Source: Prevotella sp. UBA3776 (GTDB lineage: Bacteria > Bacteroidota > Bacteroidia > Bacteroidales > Bacteroidaceae). Taken from it: 64,000 nucleotides of DNA. The notes beneath the pieces are model-generated. The model was not told the origin of the DNA, did not search any database, and was given only the letters and a program-made list of their open reading frames with translations. The stretch covers positions 25,519 to 89,518 of the forward strand of contig DFFM01000015.1 of NCBI GenBank assembly GCA_002369515.1, given 5' to 3'. Position numbers and translations under genes: made by a program. Positions 37,782-46,359 of the stretch are shown piece after piece; within the stretch, counting starts at the first letter, position 1, and each line of letters opens with the position of its first letter.

Positions 37782-39287
37782 TTATCCTTTGCCATTGTTT
37801 ATTTTCCGGATGATGTGGTTGGTGCCCAGAATGGCCTCGCAGGTGTTGATGGCGGTCAGCGGCACACCGCAAAAGCCGTGGAGGTTGTTGTTCTGACCGG
37901 TGAGCAGCAGGTTTTTGATTTTTGTCACCACGGGCACTTGCGAGAGGGCAATGTTGTCCACGTCCTTGCTGAAGCCGCAGATGGTGCCCTCCTTGGCGCC
38001 GAAAAAGTCGCGGATGGTGAGGGGCGAAGCCGTGTTCACGCCCTCAATGCAGCGCATGAATCCTGGATGGAGCATTTCTTCCACTATCTTCAGGATGACT
38101 TCCGCCTTCTGCTGCTTCCACATTTCGTATTCTTTCCCACGATGGCCCACACGTGTGTCTGCCCAGCGTTCCACCTCGCTGAACTGCATGGGTGCGGTGA
38201 TGATGGCCTTGTTGGCCCAGGGGCCTTGGTCCACCTCGGGCGGAGTCATGAAGAGAAACCCCAAGGGAAACGTGCGGGGCGCGTCGAAACTCCATATCTC
38301 GTCGTAACGCGACATGTAGTACTCCGTATGGTTGATGTAGGGGAAGGTGCCGGGCTTGAGTTTGACGAACAGCGAGAAGGCCGAGTGGGCGTTGGGGATG
38401 CTGTTGAGCCTGTTGGTGTAGGCCTTGGGCAGCGCGTCGGTGGGCATGAGCCCGAACAGGCTGCAGGGGTGGATGTCGGAGATGTAGCAGTCGGCACAGA
38501 ACCTTTCGCCGCCCTCCGTCCGCAGATACTCCACCCGCCGGTTTTGCACTTCCACCCATTCCACGGCATGGCGTGTGTATATACGGCCTCCATGCTGTTC
38601 CACCACGTCGGCCAACAGGTGGGCCATGTGGGCGCTCCCCCCTTCGAAGCGGCTTGGGCCGTCGATGTAGAGCACGTTGACGATGGCGTGGACGAAGGCT
38701 GGTGTCCGCCCGCGCCGTCCGCCATAGAGCGGGCTGAGGTAAGCCAGGATGTTGGCCAGCCGCCCGTCGTCGATATACTTGCCGATGAATCGGTCGGCGG
38801 AAAGCATGAAGTCCTCAGAGTGGGCAAAAAGCGTCGCGCCACCCGTTGAAGGGCGCAGGTTGAACAAGTCTATCTGTTCCACCATCTCATAGAGCGCGGC
38901 GACATAGCGTTGCAGCTGTTCGCGCTGATGTGGAAAATACGCGGCCAACGAGTCCACGAAACCGTCGCGCCCCTTGGCAATGCGGTAGGTGGCATGGTCT
39001 TCGGCAAAGAAGATGCTGTCGGTGCAGTCGTCGTCAACGTCGCGCAGCCTAATCTTGTCGGCAATGCCCAGGTATTCGCAGATGCGGCGTATGCTGCCCC
39101 CTGGTTGCATGCCGCCCACGACGTGCATGCCCGTGTCGAACGAAACGCCGAAACGGTTGAAATTCTGCAGGCCTCCCCCAATGGTGGCGTTCTTCTCGAG
39201 AACCGTCACCCGGAAGCCCTCCTTAGCCAGCAGGGCTGCCGTGAACAGTCCGCCCAGACCAGCGCCTATGATGACCACATCTTTCAT
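37782..39287 (-). CDS. FAD-dependent desaturase-like oxidoreductase, second copy
   Basis: The product has 501 residues of the phytoene-desaturase/carotenoid-isomerase-like FAD family. The nucleotide-binding fold is VVIIGAGLGGLFTAALLAKEG (21 residues in full), with GGGLQNFNRFGVSFDTGMHV downstream. Later conserved parts are YISDIHPCSLFGLMP and NLLLTGQNNNLHGFCGVPLT near the C-terminus. It is a paralogue of the next gene upstream. The pair could act on polyene double bonds or a quinol-type substrate. The stop codon overlaps nothing downstream, 12 bases before the hydrolase start. Its own ATG overlaps the previous stop by one base (TAATG), so the two are translationally coupled. Confidence 0.9.
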   Translation of the reverse strand: MKDVVIIGAGLGGLFTAALLAKEGFRVTVLEKNATIGGGLQNFNRFGVSFDTGMHVVGGMQPGGSIRRICEYLGIADKIRLRDVDDDCTDSIFFAEDHATYRIAKGRDGFVDSLAAYFPHQREQLQRYVAALYEMVEQIDLFNLRPSTGGATLFAHSEDFMLSADRFIGKYIDDGRLANILAYLSPLYGGRRGRTPAFVHAIVNVLYIDGPSRFEGGSAHMAHLLADVVEQHGGRIYTRHAVEWVEVQNRRVEYLRTEGGERFCADCYISDIHPCSLFGLMPTDALPKAYTNRLNSIPNAHSAFSLFVKLKPGTFPYINHTEYYMSRYDEIWSFDAPRTFPLGFLFMTPPEVDQGPWANKAIITAPMQFSEVERWADTRVGHRGKEYEMWKQQKAEVILKIVEEMLHPGFMRCIEGVNTASPLTIRDFFGAKEGTICGFSKDVDNIALSQVPVVTKIKNLLLTGQNNNLHGFCGVPLTAINTCEAILGTNHIIRKINNGKG

Positions 39288-40801
39288 TATTTGTTCTTCA
39301 TTATTTGTTCATAGATGGTTTTGGCCGTCAGCAACTCGCTGCATGTTACGATGGTGCCCACCATCACCCCCAGCATGCCATGTGAATTGATGTTCTGCCC
39401 CGTGAGCAGCACGTTGGGAACCCTGGTGCGGTGGGAGATGCGCCCGGCAGCCCCCAGGGCCACATCTTTGGCGACGCCGTACATTGAGCCACGAGCCGTG
39501 CCCGTGTAGTCGAGGTAGGTCAGTGGGGTGGAGGTGTAGTAGTTTTCAATGTCGTTTCTGATGCAGGGGAAGTGCTGCTCCAGAGCGTCAATCAACCGTT
39601 CGGCCTTGAGCCGCTTGAAAGCCTCGTAGTCGGTTCCACGGTGCCCCACACGTGTTCCTTCCCATCGCTCCACATCTTCCATGTGCATGTACGAAAGCAC
39701 CACTCCCGTGCTGGCATAAAGCCCCTCGTCAGCTCCCTTGGAAAGAGCCCCCTCAGGGCAAAAGTGCATATAGAGGAACCCCTTGGGCCATGAAGTCTCG
39801 TCGTAGTCTTCGCATCCCCAAGGAGTGTCGCCCGCGTAGGCATAGAAGTTGTTGTTGATGTAGCGTACGCGGTTCGGCTTGAACTTCAGATACACCGAAA
39901 AGCCGCCAATGCTCTGCGGCATGTTGTTGACTCGCTGGCGGAAGGCAGGCCTTATGAGGTGCGTTTCGCTGAGCAGTTCCAGCGTTCTCACGGGGTGGGC
40001 GTCGCTGATGACGATGTCGGCCTGCAGTAGTTGCTCGCCGTTGACCTCCACCCCCGTGGCGTGGGTGTCGTCGCAGACAATGCGCGTAGCCTTGCATCCA
40101 GTATAGACGCGCCCCCCGTAGCGTTCGATGGTTTGGCGCATGGAGAGTGCCATGCGGTCGCTGCCGCCCACAATGCGGAAGGCACTCTGGTTGTAGAAGT
40201 CCATGATGAAAGCGTGGGTGGAGAACGGAGTCTTGTCGCGCCTGGCGGCGTAGAGGGGCAGATTGCCCACCAGCACTTTGGCCAGCAGCGGGTCGTCCAC
40301 GATTGTCTCGATGACCTCGTTGACGGTTCGCAGCTGAAACTCGGTGTCCATCATGGAGTCCGTTTCAGCATATTTCAGCGAGTGGAGCGACGATGCGTTG
40401 GCCACGCGCTCAACAAGGTCGAAGTAACGCTCCAGATTGTCGCGCTGGCGGGGAAAATAGCCGACCATCTGTTCGATGAAGGCTTCTCGTCCGTTGGCAA
40501 AACGAAACTGCTGCCCCTGCAGACTCACCACGTCGTAGCCGTTGGGGTCGAGTTGCATGAGTTGCACATCGTCCGCCATTTCCAGATAGTTCATCAGCCT
40601 GTGGAGCGTCTGCCCCTTGGCAGCGCTGCCAATGAAGTGCATGCCCGTTTCGAAGCGGGCGCCCTTGCGCGAGAAGCACTGCAAGCATCCGCCTATTTGG
40701 GCAGCCTGCTCCAGAACGGTCACATCGTAACCGTTCTTTGCCAGAATGACTCCACACGAGAGCCCTCCCAGTCCGCTGCCTATGATGACTACCTTTTTCA
40801 T
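39287..40801 (-). CDS. FAD-dependent desaturase-like oxidoreductase, first copy
   Basis: The product has 504 residues in the same family as its downstream neighbour. The FAD fold is VVIIGSGLGGLSCGVILA, followed by GGCLQCFSRKGARFETGMHF. Later parts are ADIVISDAHPVRTLELLSET and VLLTGQNINSHGMLGVMVG. The protein lacks membrane helices and a signal peptide. Head-to-tail paralogues imply an old duplication. Pigment clusters of Bacteroidetes often carry such flavoproteins, but their step is not settled. The start overlaps the end of the glycosyltransferase gene by four bases (ATGA), so it belongs to the operon. Confidence 0.9.
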   Translation of the reverse strand: MKKVVIIGSGLGGLSCGVILAKNGYDVTVLEQAAQIGGCLQCFSRKGARFETGMHFIGSAAKGQTLHRLMNYLEMADDVQLMQLDPNGYDVVSLQGQQFRFANGREAFIEQMVGYFPRQRDNLERYFDLVERVANASSLHSLKYAETDSMMDTEFQLRTVNEVIETIVDDPLLAKVLVGNLPLYAARRDKTPFSTHAFIMDFYNQSAFRIVGGSDRMALSMRQTIERYGGRVYTGCKATRIVCDDTHATGVEVNGEQLLQADIVISDAHPVRTLELLSETHLIRPAFRQRVNNMPQSIGGFSVYLKFKPNRVRYINNNFYAYAGDTPWGCEDYDETSWPKGFLYMHFCPEGALSKGADEGLYASTGVVLSYMHMEDVERWEGTRVGHRGTDYEAFKRLKAERLIDALEQHFPCIRNDIENYYTSTPLTYLDYTGTARGSMYGVAKDVALGAAGRISHRTRVPNVLLTGQNINSHGMLGVMVGTIVTCSELLTAKTIYEQIMKNK

Positions 40802-42363
40802 CTTTTTTCAAATCGGTTGGCCATTGCCTCATATTTGTTGATGTATAGTTTTCGCATGTAGGAAGCCTGCTCGCGTGTGCCGCCGATGTTTGCCAGACGC
40901 TGCTGGGGTATGGGCTCGCCCACCTCTATATAGATGGGGCCGCGGTTGAGGCTGTGTTTGCCTTTCGGGAGCACCTTCCCCGGTCCGTAGAGGCACATGG
41001 GAAGAACGTCGAGATTCAGTTGCTGCGCCAGGTAGAAGGCGCCCTGGTGGAACCGCCCTATCCTGCATGTCTTCGAGCGTGTGCCCTCCGGAAAGACGGC
41101 TATGCTGCATCCCTGCTCGGCCAACTGGCGCAGACGGGGCATCATTTCCTCCATGCCGTTGGCCACGGGACAATAACCGGCGTTGCGGATGACAAGGCCG
41201 TAGAAGGGATTGCGCCACACCCAGTCGTTGGTGAGGAAAACGATGTTGGGCGTGAAAATGAGCATGCACATCAGGTCCAGGTGCGACTGGTGGTTGCAAA
41301 CCACCACGTGGGGCTTGTCGAAACAGTTGGCCGAAGCCACCTTGTAGCTGAAGCGCGTGCCGGGTATGCCATGGCCCAGCATCACGAAGCGGGCGAAGCG
41401 ATGGATGACCCTGCGCATGTTGCGCCTCACGTCCTCTTTCATTCGCTCGCTCTCCTTTTTCCTTCCCCTCTTCTCTTCGCGGCGGATGCGCCATTGGGCT
41501 ATCTTGAGATAAACCCAAACGGAGGGAGTGATGATGCCCATCATGATGAGAATGAACATCAGCAGCGTGTAGAGCGTCCGCACACATTTCTCCAGCCAGC
41601 GCAGCAGACGCAGGGGCAGACCGTAGATGACGGCCAGCAGGCAAAGCACCGTGTTGAGCACACTGATGCGGGCGAAGTCTCTGACGGGTCGGAAATGGCT
41701 GACACGCTCCTCGCGCGGTGGATAATAGACGTCGATGGGTACCGACACCAGCTCCACACCGTGCCATGAGGCAAACACCAGCAATTCGAGCTCGGCCTCG
41801 TAGCGCGAGGTGAGCAACCGCCAACCGGGCAATCTCTTCAGCGGATAGAGCCGGCAGCCCGTCTGCGTGTCGGGCAGTCGGCGGCCTGTCTGCACCCAAA
41901 ACCAGAAATTGGAGAATTTGTTGGCAAAGTTGCTGCCCCCCGACCTGTCAACGCCATCCAACCGTCGGCTGCCCACGATGAGCGCTTTCGGGTGCTCCTG
42001 GTTGGCGCGCAGCAGATCGGAAATGCTTGCCGCGTAGTGCTGGCCATCGCCGTCCAGGGTGATGGCGAAGGAAAAACCCATGGCGAGCGCTTTCTTGAAT
42101 CCTTGCTTGAGTGCGTAGCCCTTGCCTATGTTCTCCCGATATTCCACCAGCGAAATGCCGCCAATGCCGTGCAGAATGGCCGATGTGTCGTCGGTGCTGC
42201 CGTCGTTTACCACGATGACGTCCTTGCAATAGGCTTGCACTTCGCGCACCACACGGCCGATGGTTCCACCATTGTTGTATGTCGGAATCAGTACGCAGAT
42301 GCCTCTCTCGCAGAGCGTTTTTTTGATGTCGTCGGTCGAAGTGTTCATATATGCACTATTCAA
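40798..42363 (-). CDS. Glycosyltransferase family 2 fused to PlsC-like acyltransferase
   Basis: The product has 521 residues. The N-terminal part (about 20-240) is a GT2 glycosyltransferase: VLIPTYNNGGTIGRVV, VVNDGSTDDTSAIL, FAITLDGDGQHY and TQTGCRLYPL. A membrane helix region (about 255-285, LYTLLMFILIMMGIITPSVW) is followed by a PlsC-type acyltransferase: VVCNHQSHLDLMCML (H of NHxxxxD) and VFPEGTRSKTCRIGRFHQG. This fused form is the GT/AT protein (ApeJ type) typical of aryl-polyene clusters, where it is thought to link the pigment to its membrane anchor. It lies 10 bases after a dehydratase gene. No palindromic element is present. Confidence 0.93.
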   Translation of the reverse strand: MNSAYMNTSTDDIKKTLCERGICVLIPTYNNGGTIGRVVREVQAYCKDVIVVNDGSTDDTSAILHGIGGISLVEYRENIGKGYALKQGFKKALAMGFSFAITLDGDGQHYAASISDLLRANQEHPKALIVGSRRLDGVDRSGGSNFANKFSNFWFWVQTGRRLPDTQTGCRLYPLKRLPGWRLLTSRYEAELELLVFASWHGVELVSVPIDVYYPPREERVSHFRPVRDFARISVLNTVLCLLAVIYGLPLRLLRWLEKCVRTLYTLLMFILIMMGIITPSVWVYLKIAQWRIRREEKRGRKKESERMKEDVRRNMRRVIHRFARFVMLGHGIPGTRFSYKVASANCFDKPHVVVCNHQSHLDLMCMLIFTPNIVFLTNDWVWRNPFYGLVIRNAGYCPVANGMEEMMPRLRQLAEQGCSIAVFPEGTRSKTCRIGRFHQGAFYLAQQLNLDVLPMCLYGPGKVLPKGKHSLNRGPIYIEVGEPIPQQRLANIGGTREQASYMRKLYINKYEAMANRFEKR

Positions 42364-42373
42364 GGTTTAACTG

Positions 42374-42754
42374 TCAATCCTTTTTTTTCAGTGTGAAGGA
42401 AATCTTGGCCATGGGCTTTCCGTCTCCCTCCACGGTCAACTGGGCTTTTACGGTTTGGTCTGACTCGTCGTGGGCCATTTTCCCGATTGTAAAAGTCACC
42501 AAGGGTGTTTCTACAGGCGAGATGACAGCCAAAAACTTCACGTTCTTCACCGATTGAATCTCGTAGCACCCGTGCAGTTCCTCCTCCAACAGCTCTTTCG
42601 CCATCTGCAAGATGCACACGCCCGGCGTAACGGGCTCGCCTGGGAAATGCGCCCTGAAGATGGCATGCTCAGCATTGAGCACAATGTCGAAGCGCACGGC
42701 CTTGCCGTCGGTGGTTCTTTGTCTGATGGTGTATAGACTGTCTCGCAATATCAT
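42374..42754 (-). CDS. Hotdog-fold dehydratase, FabZ-like
   Basis: The product has 126 residues with the FabZ-type motif HFPGEPVTPGVCILQMAKEL (catalytic H near residue 56). The core is AIFRAHFPGEPVTPGVC, and the last part VKAQLTVEGDGKPMAKISFT fits a single hotdog domain. It would remove water from beta-hydroxyacyl-ACP intermediates to give the conjugated double bonds, like ApeI. The usual second acidic residue is E or a close match (ELLEEELHG). It is 32 bases after the previous gene (42787) and close to the GT/AT gene. No other function is as likely. Confidence 0.88.
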   Translation of the reverse strand: MILRDSLYTIRQRTTDGKAVRFDIVLNAEHAIFRAHFPGEPVTPGVCILQMAKELLEEELHGCYEIQSVKNVKFLAVISPVETPLVTFTIGKMAHDESDQTVKAQLTVEGDGKPMAKISFTLKKKD

Positions 42755-42786
42755 TGTTTCACTTTAATGGTCATAATCATCAATTG

Positions 42787-43341
42787 TCAATTTTCCAATG
42801 GCGTCAGTTTGAAACTGATGTGGTGTTTCTGGTCTGTATAATCGTAGCAGCCTTGTTGTAGCTGATGAATCAGATGGCTTAAGTCTTTGCGCAGCACCCT
42901 CCTTACATACCAACGGCCCCGCATCTTCATCAGGTTGTGCAGTTTCACCTTGTCGCTTTTCAGAGAGTAGGTGAAATCCATTGCAGAGATGCCAAACTCG
43001 TTGAAGATGGAGCCCTTCAGCGATTCGCCCTCGCGCATCAGGATGCAAATGCCGCTCACATAGCCCCGAGGCATTTCTACGAAGACGCGATAACGCGCCT
43101 TCTCGCCTTCCGCCGTGGGCAGCGCCTGCTGAGCGCAGAGACTCTGGCACCACAGCAAACACACCAACAGACAAACGAGGCCCCCACCAAACCTCCCCCC
43201 GTAGGGGAGGCTTCCTGTGCGTTGGGACTTCCCCCCCCGGGGGGATGAGAGGGGGGCTCTACTTGTTGATGGCAAATATGCTGGCATTGATGGGAATGTT
43301 GGTCTTAGCGTTGATGAGTTCGATGATTGTGCGGTCGCCAT
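42787..43341 (-). CDS. Secreted protein of the pigment operon with a displaced start
   Basis: The open frame has 184 residues; I do not recognise the family. The hydrophobic signal core (LVCLLVCLLWCQSLCA) begins near residue 55, directly after a palindromic element that gives RAPLSSPRGGKSQRTGSLPY and GGRFGGG. The only ATG codons in the frame (43341 and 43287) lie before the element, inside the end of the LolA-like gene, so the original start was probably replaced. A GTG or TTG in the hydrophobic stretch could also serve. The mature domain (GEKARYRVFVEMPRGYVSG, then SGICILMREGESLKGSIFNE) looks like a small beta-rich periplasmic protein, positioned like the extra lipoprotein of other pigment clusters. 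Confidence 0.7.
   Translation of the reverse strand: MATAQSSNSSTLRPTFPSMPAYLPSTSRAPLSSPRGGKSQRTGSLPYGGRFGGGLVCLLVCLLWCQSLCAQQALPTAEGEKARYRVFVEMPRGYVSGICILMREGESLKGSIFNEFGISAMDFTYSLKSDKVKLHNLMKMRGRWYVRRVLRKDLSHLIHQLQQGCYDYTDQKHHISFKLTPLEN
43180..43258 (-). repeat. Palindromic element between the LolA-like gene and its neighbour
   Basis: The element starts at the stop codon of the LolA-like gene (43259) and runs into the signal-peptide region of the downstream gene. It holds the two cores CCCCCCCCGGGGGG and CCTCCCCCCGTAGGGGAGG. In the direction of translation it gives APLSSPRGGKSQ and LPYGGRFGGG, in a frame different from the usual one. Confidence 0.82.
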
Positions 43342-43882
43342 TCTTTTCAGTCATTTCCACTCGTCCGACCATCTGTTTCTCACGGTCGAAATAGAGCGTG
43401 ATCTTCTGGAACATGGCTTTCAGGTCTTTTCGCCGTGGCAGCAGTGTTGCCACCCATTGCCCCTTAGCCGCAGAAAAACTGGCCTTGAAGTCACGAGAGT
43501 CGGTCAGACTGCCAGCCGTGACGCTGCCCATCATCAGGCGGGCAATCTCTTTGAACACTTTGTTCCTGCCAGTGTCCATCACGTCGTTGCGGTGGTTGTT
43601 CTTTAGCATTACCTTCTGCCCGTTGATAACGAACGTGTAGGTATAGGGTGCAGTGTACTCCCATCGCAGCCGATCGCTTTGCTGGTAGTACATTCTGCCC
43701 TTCGCAACCATTTTGTCGTTGAGCATTTTCAAGTGCTTGGTCTGCACAAAGTCACATTGCATGGACTTTATCTTGGCTGCAGCTTGGCTGATTTGCTTTT
43801 TCACCTGGCCCTCATCCACCTGTTGGGCCATGAGCGGCAGAGCCAAAAGGCAGAACAGCCAGAAAATGATATTTCTCTTCAT
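43259..43882 (-). CDS. LolA-like outer-membrane lipoprotein carrier
   Basis: The product has 207 residues with a signal peptide (MKRNIIFWLFCLLALPLMAQ). It fits the LolA-like carriers of pigment clusters (ApeL type). The body includes IKSMQCDFVQTKHLKMLNDK, MYYQQSDRLRWEYTAPYTYT and FVINGQKVMLKNNHRN, which follow the LolA pattern of a half-barrel that binds acyl chains. The proposed role is to ferry the lipidated pigment through the periplasm. It ends exactly at the palindromic element. It lies 58 bases after the transporter gene, with a heptamer array between. Confidence 0.9.
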   Translation of the reverse strand: MKRNIIFWLFCLLALPLMAQQVDEGQVKKQISQAAAKIKSMQCDFVQTKHLKMLNDKMVAKGRMYYQQSDRLRWEYTAPYTYTFVINGQKVMLKNNHRNDVMDTGRNKVFKEIARLMMGSVTAGSLTDSRDFKASFSAAKGQWVATLLPRRKDLKAMFQKITLYFDREKQMVGRVEMTEKNGDRTIIELINAKTNIPINASIFAINK

Positions 43883-43900
43883 TGCATTTTGATTATTTTG

Positions 43901-43949
43901 AACTCCTAACTCCTAACTCTTAACTCTTAACTCTTAACTCCTAACTCTT
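43901..43949. repeat. TAACTCC/TAACTCT heptamer array after the EamA-like gene
   Basis: Seven heptamers lie between the transporter and LolA-like genes. The transporter ends GTG AAG AGT TAG, so its last serine and its stop codon come from the array. Same family and orientation as 35658-35708, 48615-48643 and 53881-53915. Confidence 0.88.
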
Positions 43950-44300
43950 CACCCCCACCAGGCAACATCCGGCCATGATGAGGAAAACGCCCAGCCATTG
44001 AGTGGGAGCCACCCTCTCGTGGAAAAAGACGATGGCAGCCAGCATACCGAAAACATAGCTGAGACTCACCATGGGGTAGGCCACACTCAGCGGAAAGTTT
44101 TTCACTATGTACATCCACAGCAGCGAACCCGCGCCAAAGCAGATGCCGCAGGCGGCAAACTGCCAGTTGAGCAGCAGGCTCACCCAAAACTCTTTCGACC
44201 ATCCGAAAGCAGCCATGCGGGCAAGGGCAAACTTCAGAAACACCTGTCCTCCGGCGAGCAACAGACTCTGAACGATGGCGTAAGGAATGATTTTCCACAT
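43941..44300 (-). CDS. Small EamA/SMR-type membrane protein
   Basis: The product has 119 residues from the ATG at 44300 (MWKIIPYAIVQSLLLAGGQV); an upstream ATG at 44339 would add a threonine-rich tail made of micro-repeat. Four hydrophobic helices (about 5-25, 36-55, 62-82, 98-117) fit a half-size drug/metabolite transporter of the EamA/SMR type. The phrase VAYPMVSLSYVFGMLAAIVF fits the family. It could export a pigment precursor or alter membrane lipids. Its place is between the KS/CLF and LolA-like genes. Its stop codon lies in the heptamer array. Confidence 0.82.
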   Translation of the reverse strand: MWKIIPYAIVQSLLLAGGQVFLKFALARMAAFGWSKEFWVSLLLNWQFAACGICFGAGSLLWMYIVKNFPLSVAYPMVSLSYVFGMLAAIVFFHERVAPTQWLGVFLIMAGCCLVGVKS

Positions 44301-44304
44301 GCTC

Positions 44305-46314
44305 TTATTCTTCGTTTTCGTTATTGTTGTCGTTGTCAATGGCCAATACCATTGCCACCGAGCGGATGCCAGGGCCTCTCCTCAAAAAGCCTTCTTCAAG
44401 TCTTCCGTCTTGAATGTGGCATTGCAGCCGCTCCACAAAACTGGCAAAGAGGGGCGTCATTTCGTCGTGGCAGCCCACCAGCACATTGTTGCATTTGCCC
44501 GAGCGCAGCAGCCTGCGGGCGTCGCGCAGCGCCCATTCTAGCGATTCGGCTCCTTGGGTGTAGGTGACATTGTAACCGTGACAGCCGGTGCGAATGGCAA
44601 TGTTGCAGCCGAGCGTGTTGTGAGTGCTCTGCATGAATAGGGTGGGGCTGAGCGTGGCAGTTTCCCCCTCGCTTTCGAGCTGCTCCAACAGGCGTTCGCT
44701 ATTTTCCAGACATCCCTGTGAGGTGGCGGTCACGATGGCGTCGGGTGTCTCTATGCCTGCTTGGCTGAGAGCTTTCAGCGATGCGAGCAACGAACTCTTG
44801 AGCAGTTTGCCCATACGCCGCGACTCCATGGGACTGACGTAGTTGCGGATTTCTTTCAGTTCCTCTTCGTCGTTGATTTCTACACGGCTCAGAACTTTGA
44901 GCCTTCCAAAAGCCCCGTGTTTGAGGGGATTTAAAATCCCCGACTCATGAGATGCGGATTTCAAATCCGCATCAACGGAGAGAGACCCCCTCCAACTCCC
45001 CTTGGGGGGAGAGACTTGCCGCGGATTGGGACTTCCCCCCCAGGGGGGATAAGAGGGGGGCTTGGATGAGAGGGGGGCTTGGGGGGCTCGCAGCACGAGT
45101 GCCGAGTCGTTGCCTCCGAAACCGAAGGCGTTGCAGAGTACGGCGTCCAGATGGGCCTCCCTCACACCAAGCGATGGCTTGACGCCTTCGTCCATGGGGT
45201 GCTTCCAGCCCAAGTTGGCGGGGATGAATCCGTTTTGAATGGCCAGCAGGCTGATGACGGTCTCTATGCTGCCCGACGCGCTGGTGGTGTGCCCTGTGAA
45301 GGGCTTGGTGCTTGAAACAGGCGGCACATCGCTGCCGAAAACCCGGCGGAGCGCCACACTTTCGCTTCGGTCATTGTCGGGGGTGCCTGTGCCGTGGGCA
45401 TTGACATACTGTATGTCGGCTGGTTGCAGTCCTGCCATGGCGATGGCTTGGGTCATGGCCAGATAGGGGCCTTCGCCCTCGGGTGAAGTGGCTGTCTGGT
45501 GGAACGCGTCGCAGGCATTGCTCCATCCGGCCAACTCGGCGTGGATGGGGGCGCTTCGTTTGCGCGCGCTGGCCTCCGACTCGAGTACCACATAGGCCGC
45601 CCCCTCGCCCAAATTGAGTCCTGCTCGGTCGCGGTCGAAAGGACGGCAACGCTCGCGGTCGATAATCATGAGCGAGTTGAACCCGTTGAGATGGAATCGG
45701 GTGAGGGCCTCGGCACCTCCGGCGACTACGATGTCGGCTTCGCCGCTGCGTATCATCTCGGCTCCTGCAATGATGGCGTTGGCAGCCGACGAACAGGCAG
45801 TGGAGATTGTGGTGTATTCGTCGAATACGCCGAAGTGATTGGCCATCTGCCGGGTAGAACTGCCTGGGTCGTGGTTGTTGAGCCACGGCAAGCAAGCGTC
45901 GCTTTCCTTCAGACTGGCAAAGAGGTTTTCGGTAACGTCCATTCCGCCAACGGTTGTGCCCGAAACGAGCACCGTCCTGTAGCCTTGAGCTTTGAGCTCT
46001 GAGCTCTGAACCATGAGTTTCGAGTCTTCCAGAGCTTGTTTTATGGCGAGCATGCCCATGAGCGACGTGCGGCTCAGTTCCCGGTCAGCGGAATCCAACG
46101 CTCGCTGGCCGATGGGAAGAGCAATGGACAGCTGCGCTTTCATCTCGTCGTTCGACAGCTTCACTTCGCCAACGGGCAGCTCCTTGCGGACGGAGTGCAG
46201 GTGGCACATGGTGCCGACACCGCTTTCACCCTTCAGAAGCGCGTGTAGGACAGACTGCTTGTCGGTGCCTATGGCACAGACAATGCCTTCTCCGGTTATG
46301 ACGATTTTTTCCAT
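44305..46314 (-). CDS. Ketosynthase fused to a chain-length-factor-like domain
   Basis: The product has 669 residues. Residues 1-409 are a complete beta-ketoacyl-ACP synthase with the Cys-His-His triad C174 (STACSS), H307 (NAHGTG) and H342 (FTGHT). It would add two-carbon units to the polyene. Residues about 475-669 (ESRRMGKLLKSSLLASLKAL, then TATSQGCLENSERLLEQLES, and HNTLGCNIAIRTGCHGYNV) resemble the chain-length-factor family that elsewhere is a separate protein. The junction (about 411-470) consists of three palindromic-element types. The start is ATG 46314 (MEKIVITGEG). The micro-repeat TGAGCTCTGAGCTCTGA at 45984-46020 gives SSELKAQ in the KS domain. Confidence 0.9.
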   Translation of the reverse strand: MEKIVITGEGIVCAIGTDKQSVLHALLKGESGVGTMCHLHSVRKELPVGEVKLSNDEMKAQLSIALPIGQRALDSADRELSRTSLMGMLAIKQALEDSKLMVQSSELKAQGYRTVLVSGTTVGGMDVTENLFASLKESDACLPWLNNHDPGSSTRQMANHFGVFDEYTTISTACSSAANAIIAGAEMIRSGEADIVVAGGAEALTRFHLNGFNSLMIIDRERCRPFDRDRAGLNLGEGAAYVVLESEASARKRSAPIHAELAGWSNACDAFHQTATSPEGEGPYLAMTQAIAMAGLQPADIQYVNAHGTGTPDNDRSESVALRRVFGSDVPPVSSTKPFTGHTTSASGSIETVISLLAIQNGFIPANLGWKHPMDEGVKPSLGVREAHLDAVLCNAFGFGGNDSALVLRAPQAPLSSKPPSYPPWGGSPNPRQVSPPKGSWRGSLSVDADLKSASHESGILNPLKHGAFGRLKVLSRVEINDEEELKEIRNYVSPMESRRMGKLLKSSLLASLKALSQAGIETPDAIVTATSQGCLENSERLLEQLESEGETATLSPTLFMQSTHNTLGCNIAIRTGCHGYNVTYTQGAESLEWALRDARRLLRSGKCNNVLVGCHDEMTPLFASFVERLQCHIQDGRLEEGFLRRGPGIRSVAMVLAIDNDNNNENEE
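44925..45082 (-). repeat. Three palindrome types at the KS/CLF junction
   Basis: The region holds GGGGATTTAAAATCCCC (44925-44941), GATGCGGATTTCAAATCCGC with ATC (44951-44973) and then the CCCCC/GGGGG element (about 44982-45082). All are in frame, giving PPSYPPWGGSPNPRQVSPPK and SADADLKSASHESG-like residues. The CCCCC element here is read in a different frame from most other genes (PPWGG instead of SPLGG). Confidence 0.85.
45984..46020. repeat. GAGCTCT heptamer-like repeat inside the ketosynthase gene
   Basis: Four short units (TTGAGCT, TTGAGCTCT, GAGCTCTGA, GAACCATGAG) are translated in the KS domain as MVQSSELKAQG. Their style matches the micro-repeats of the spacers but they are in the coding frame, with no stop codon. 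Confidence 0.6.
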
Positions 46315-46359
46315 TGGCGATAGTCTATTGACATTCGGCAACTGGCGTTGTGGTTATCG

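Noticed and set aside
46081-46125. Similarity of a ketosynthase segment (CGCTCGCTGGCCGATGGGAA) to the block GGTCGCTGGCCGAAGGGAAA of the composite repeat
   Set aside because: The segment lies within a part of the ketosynthase without other repeat marks, and a chance match cannot be excluded.
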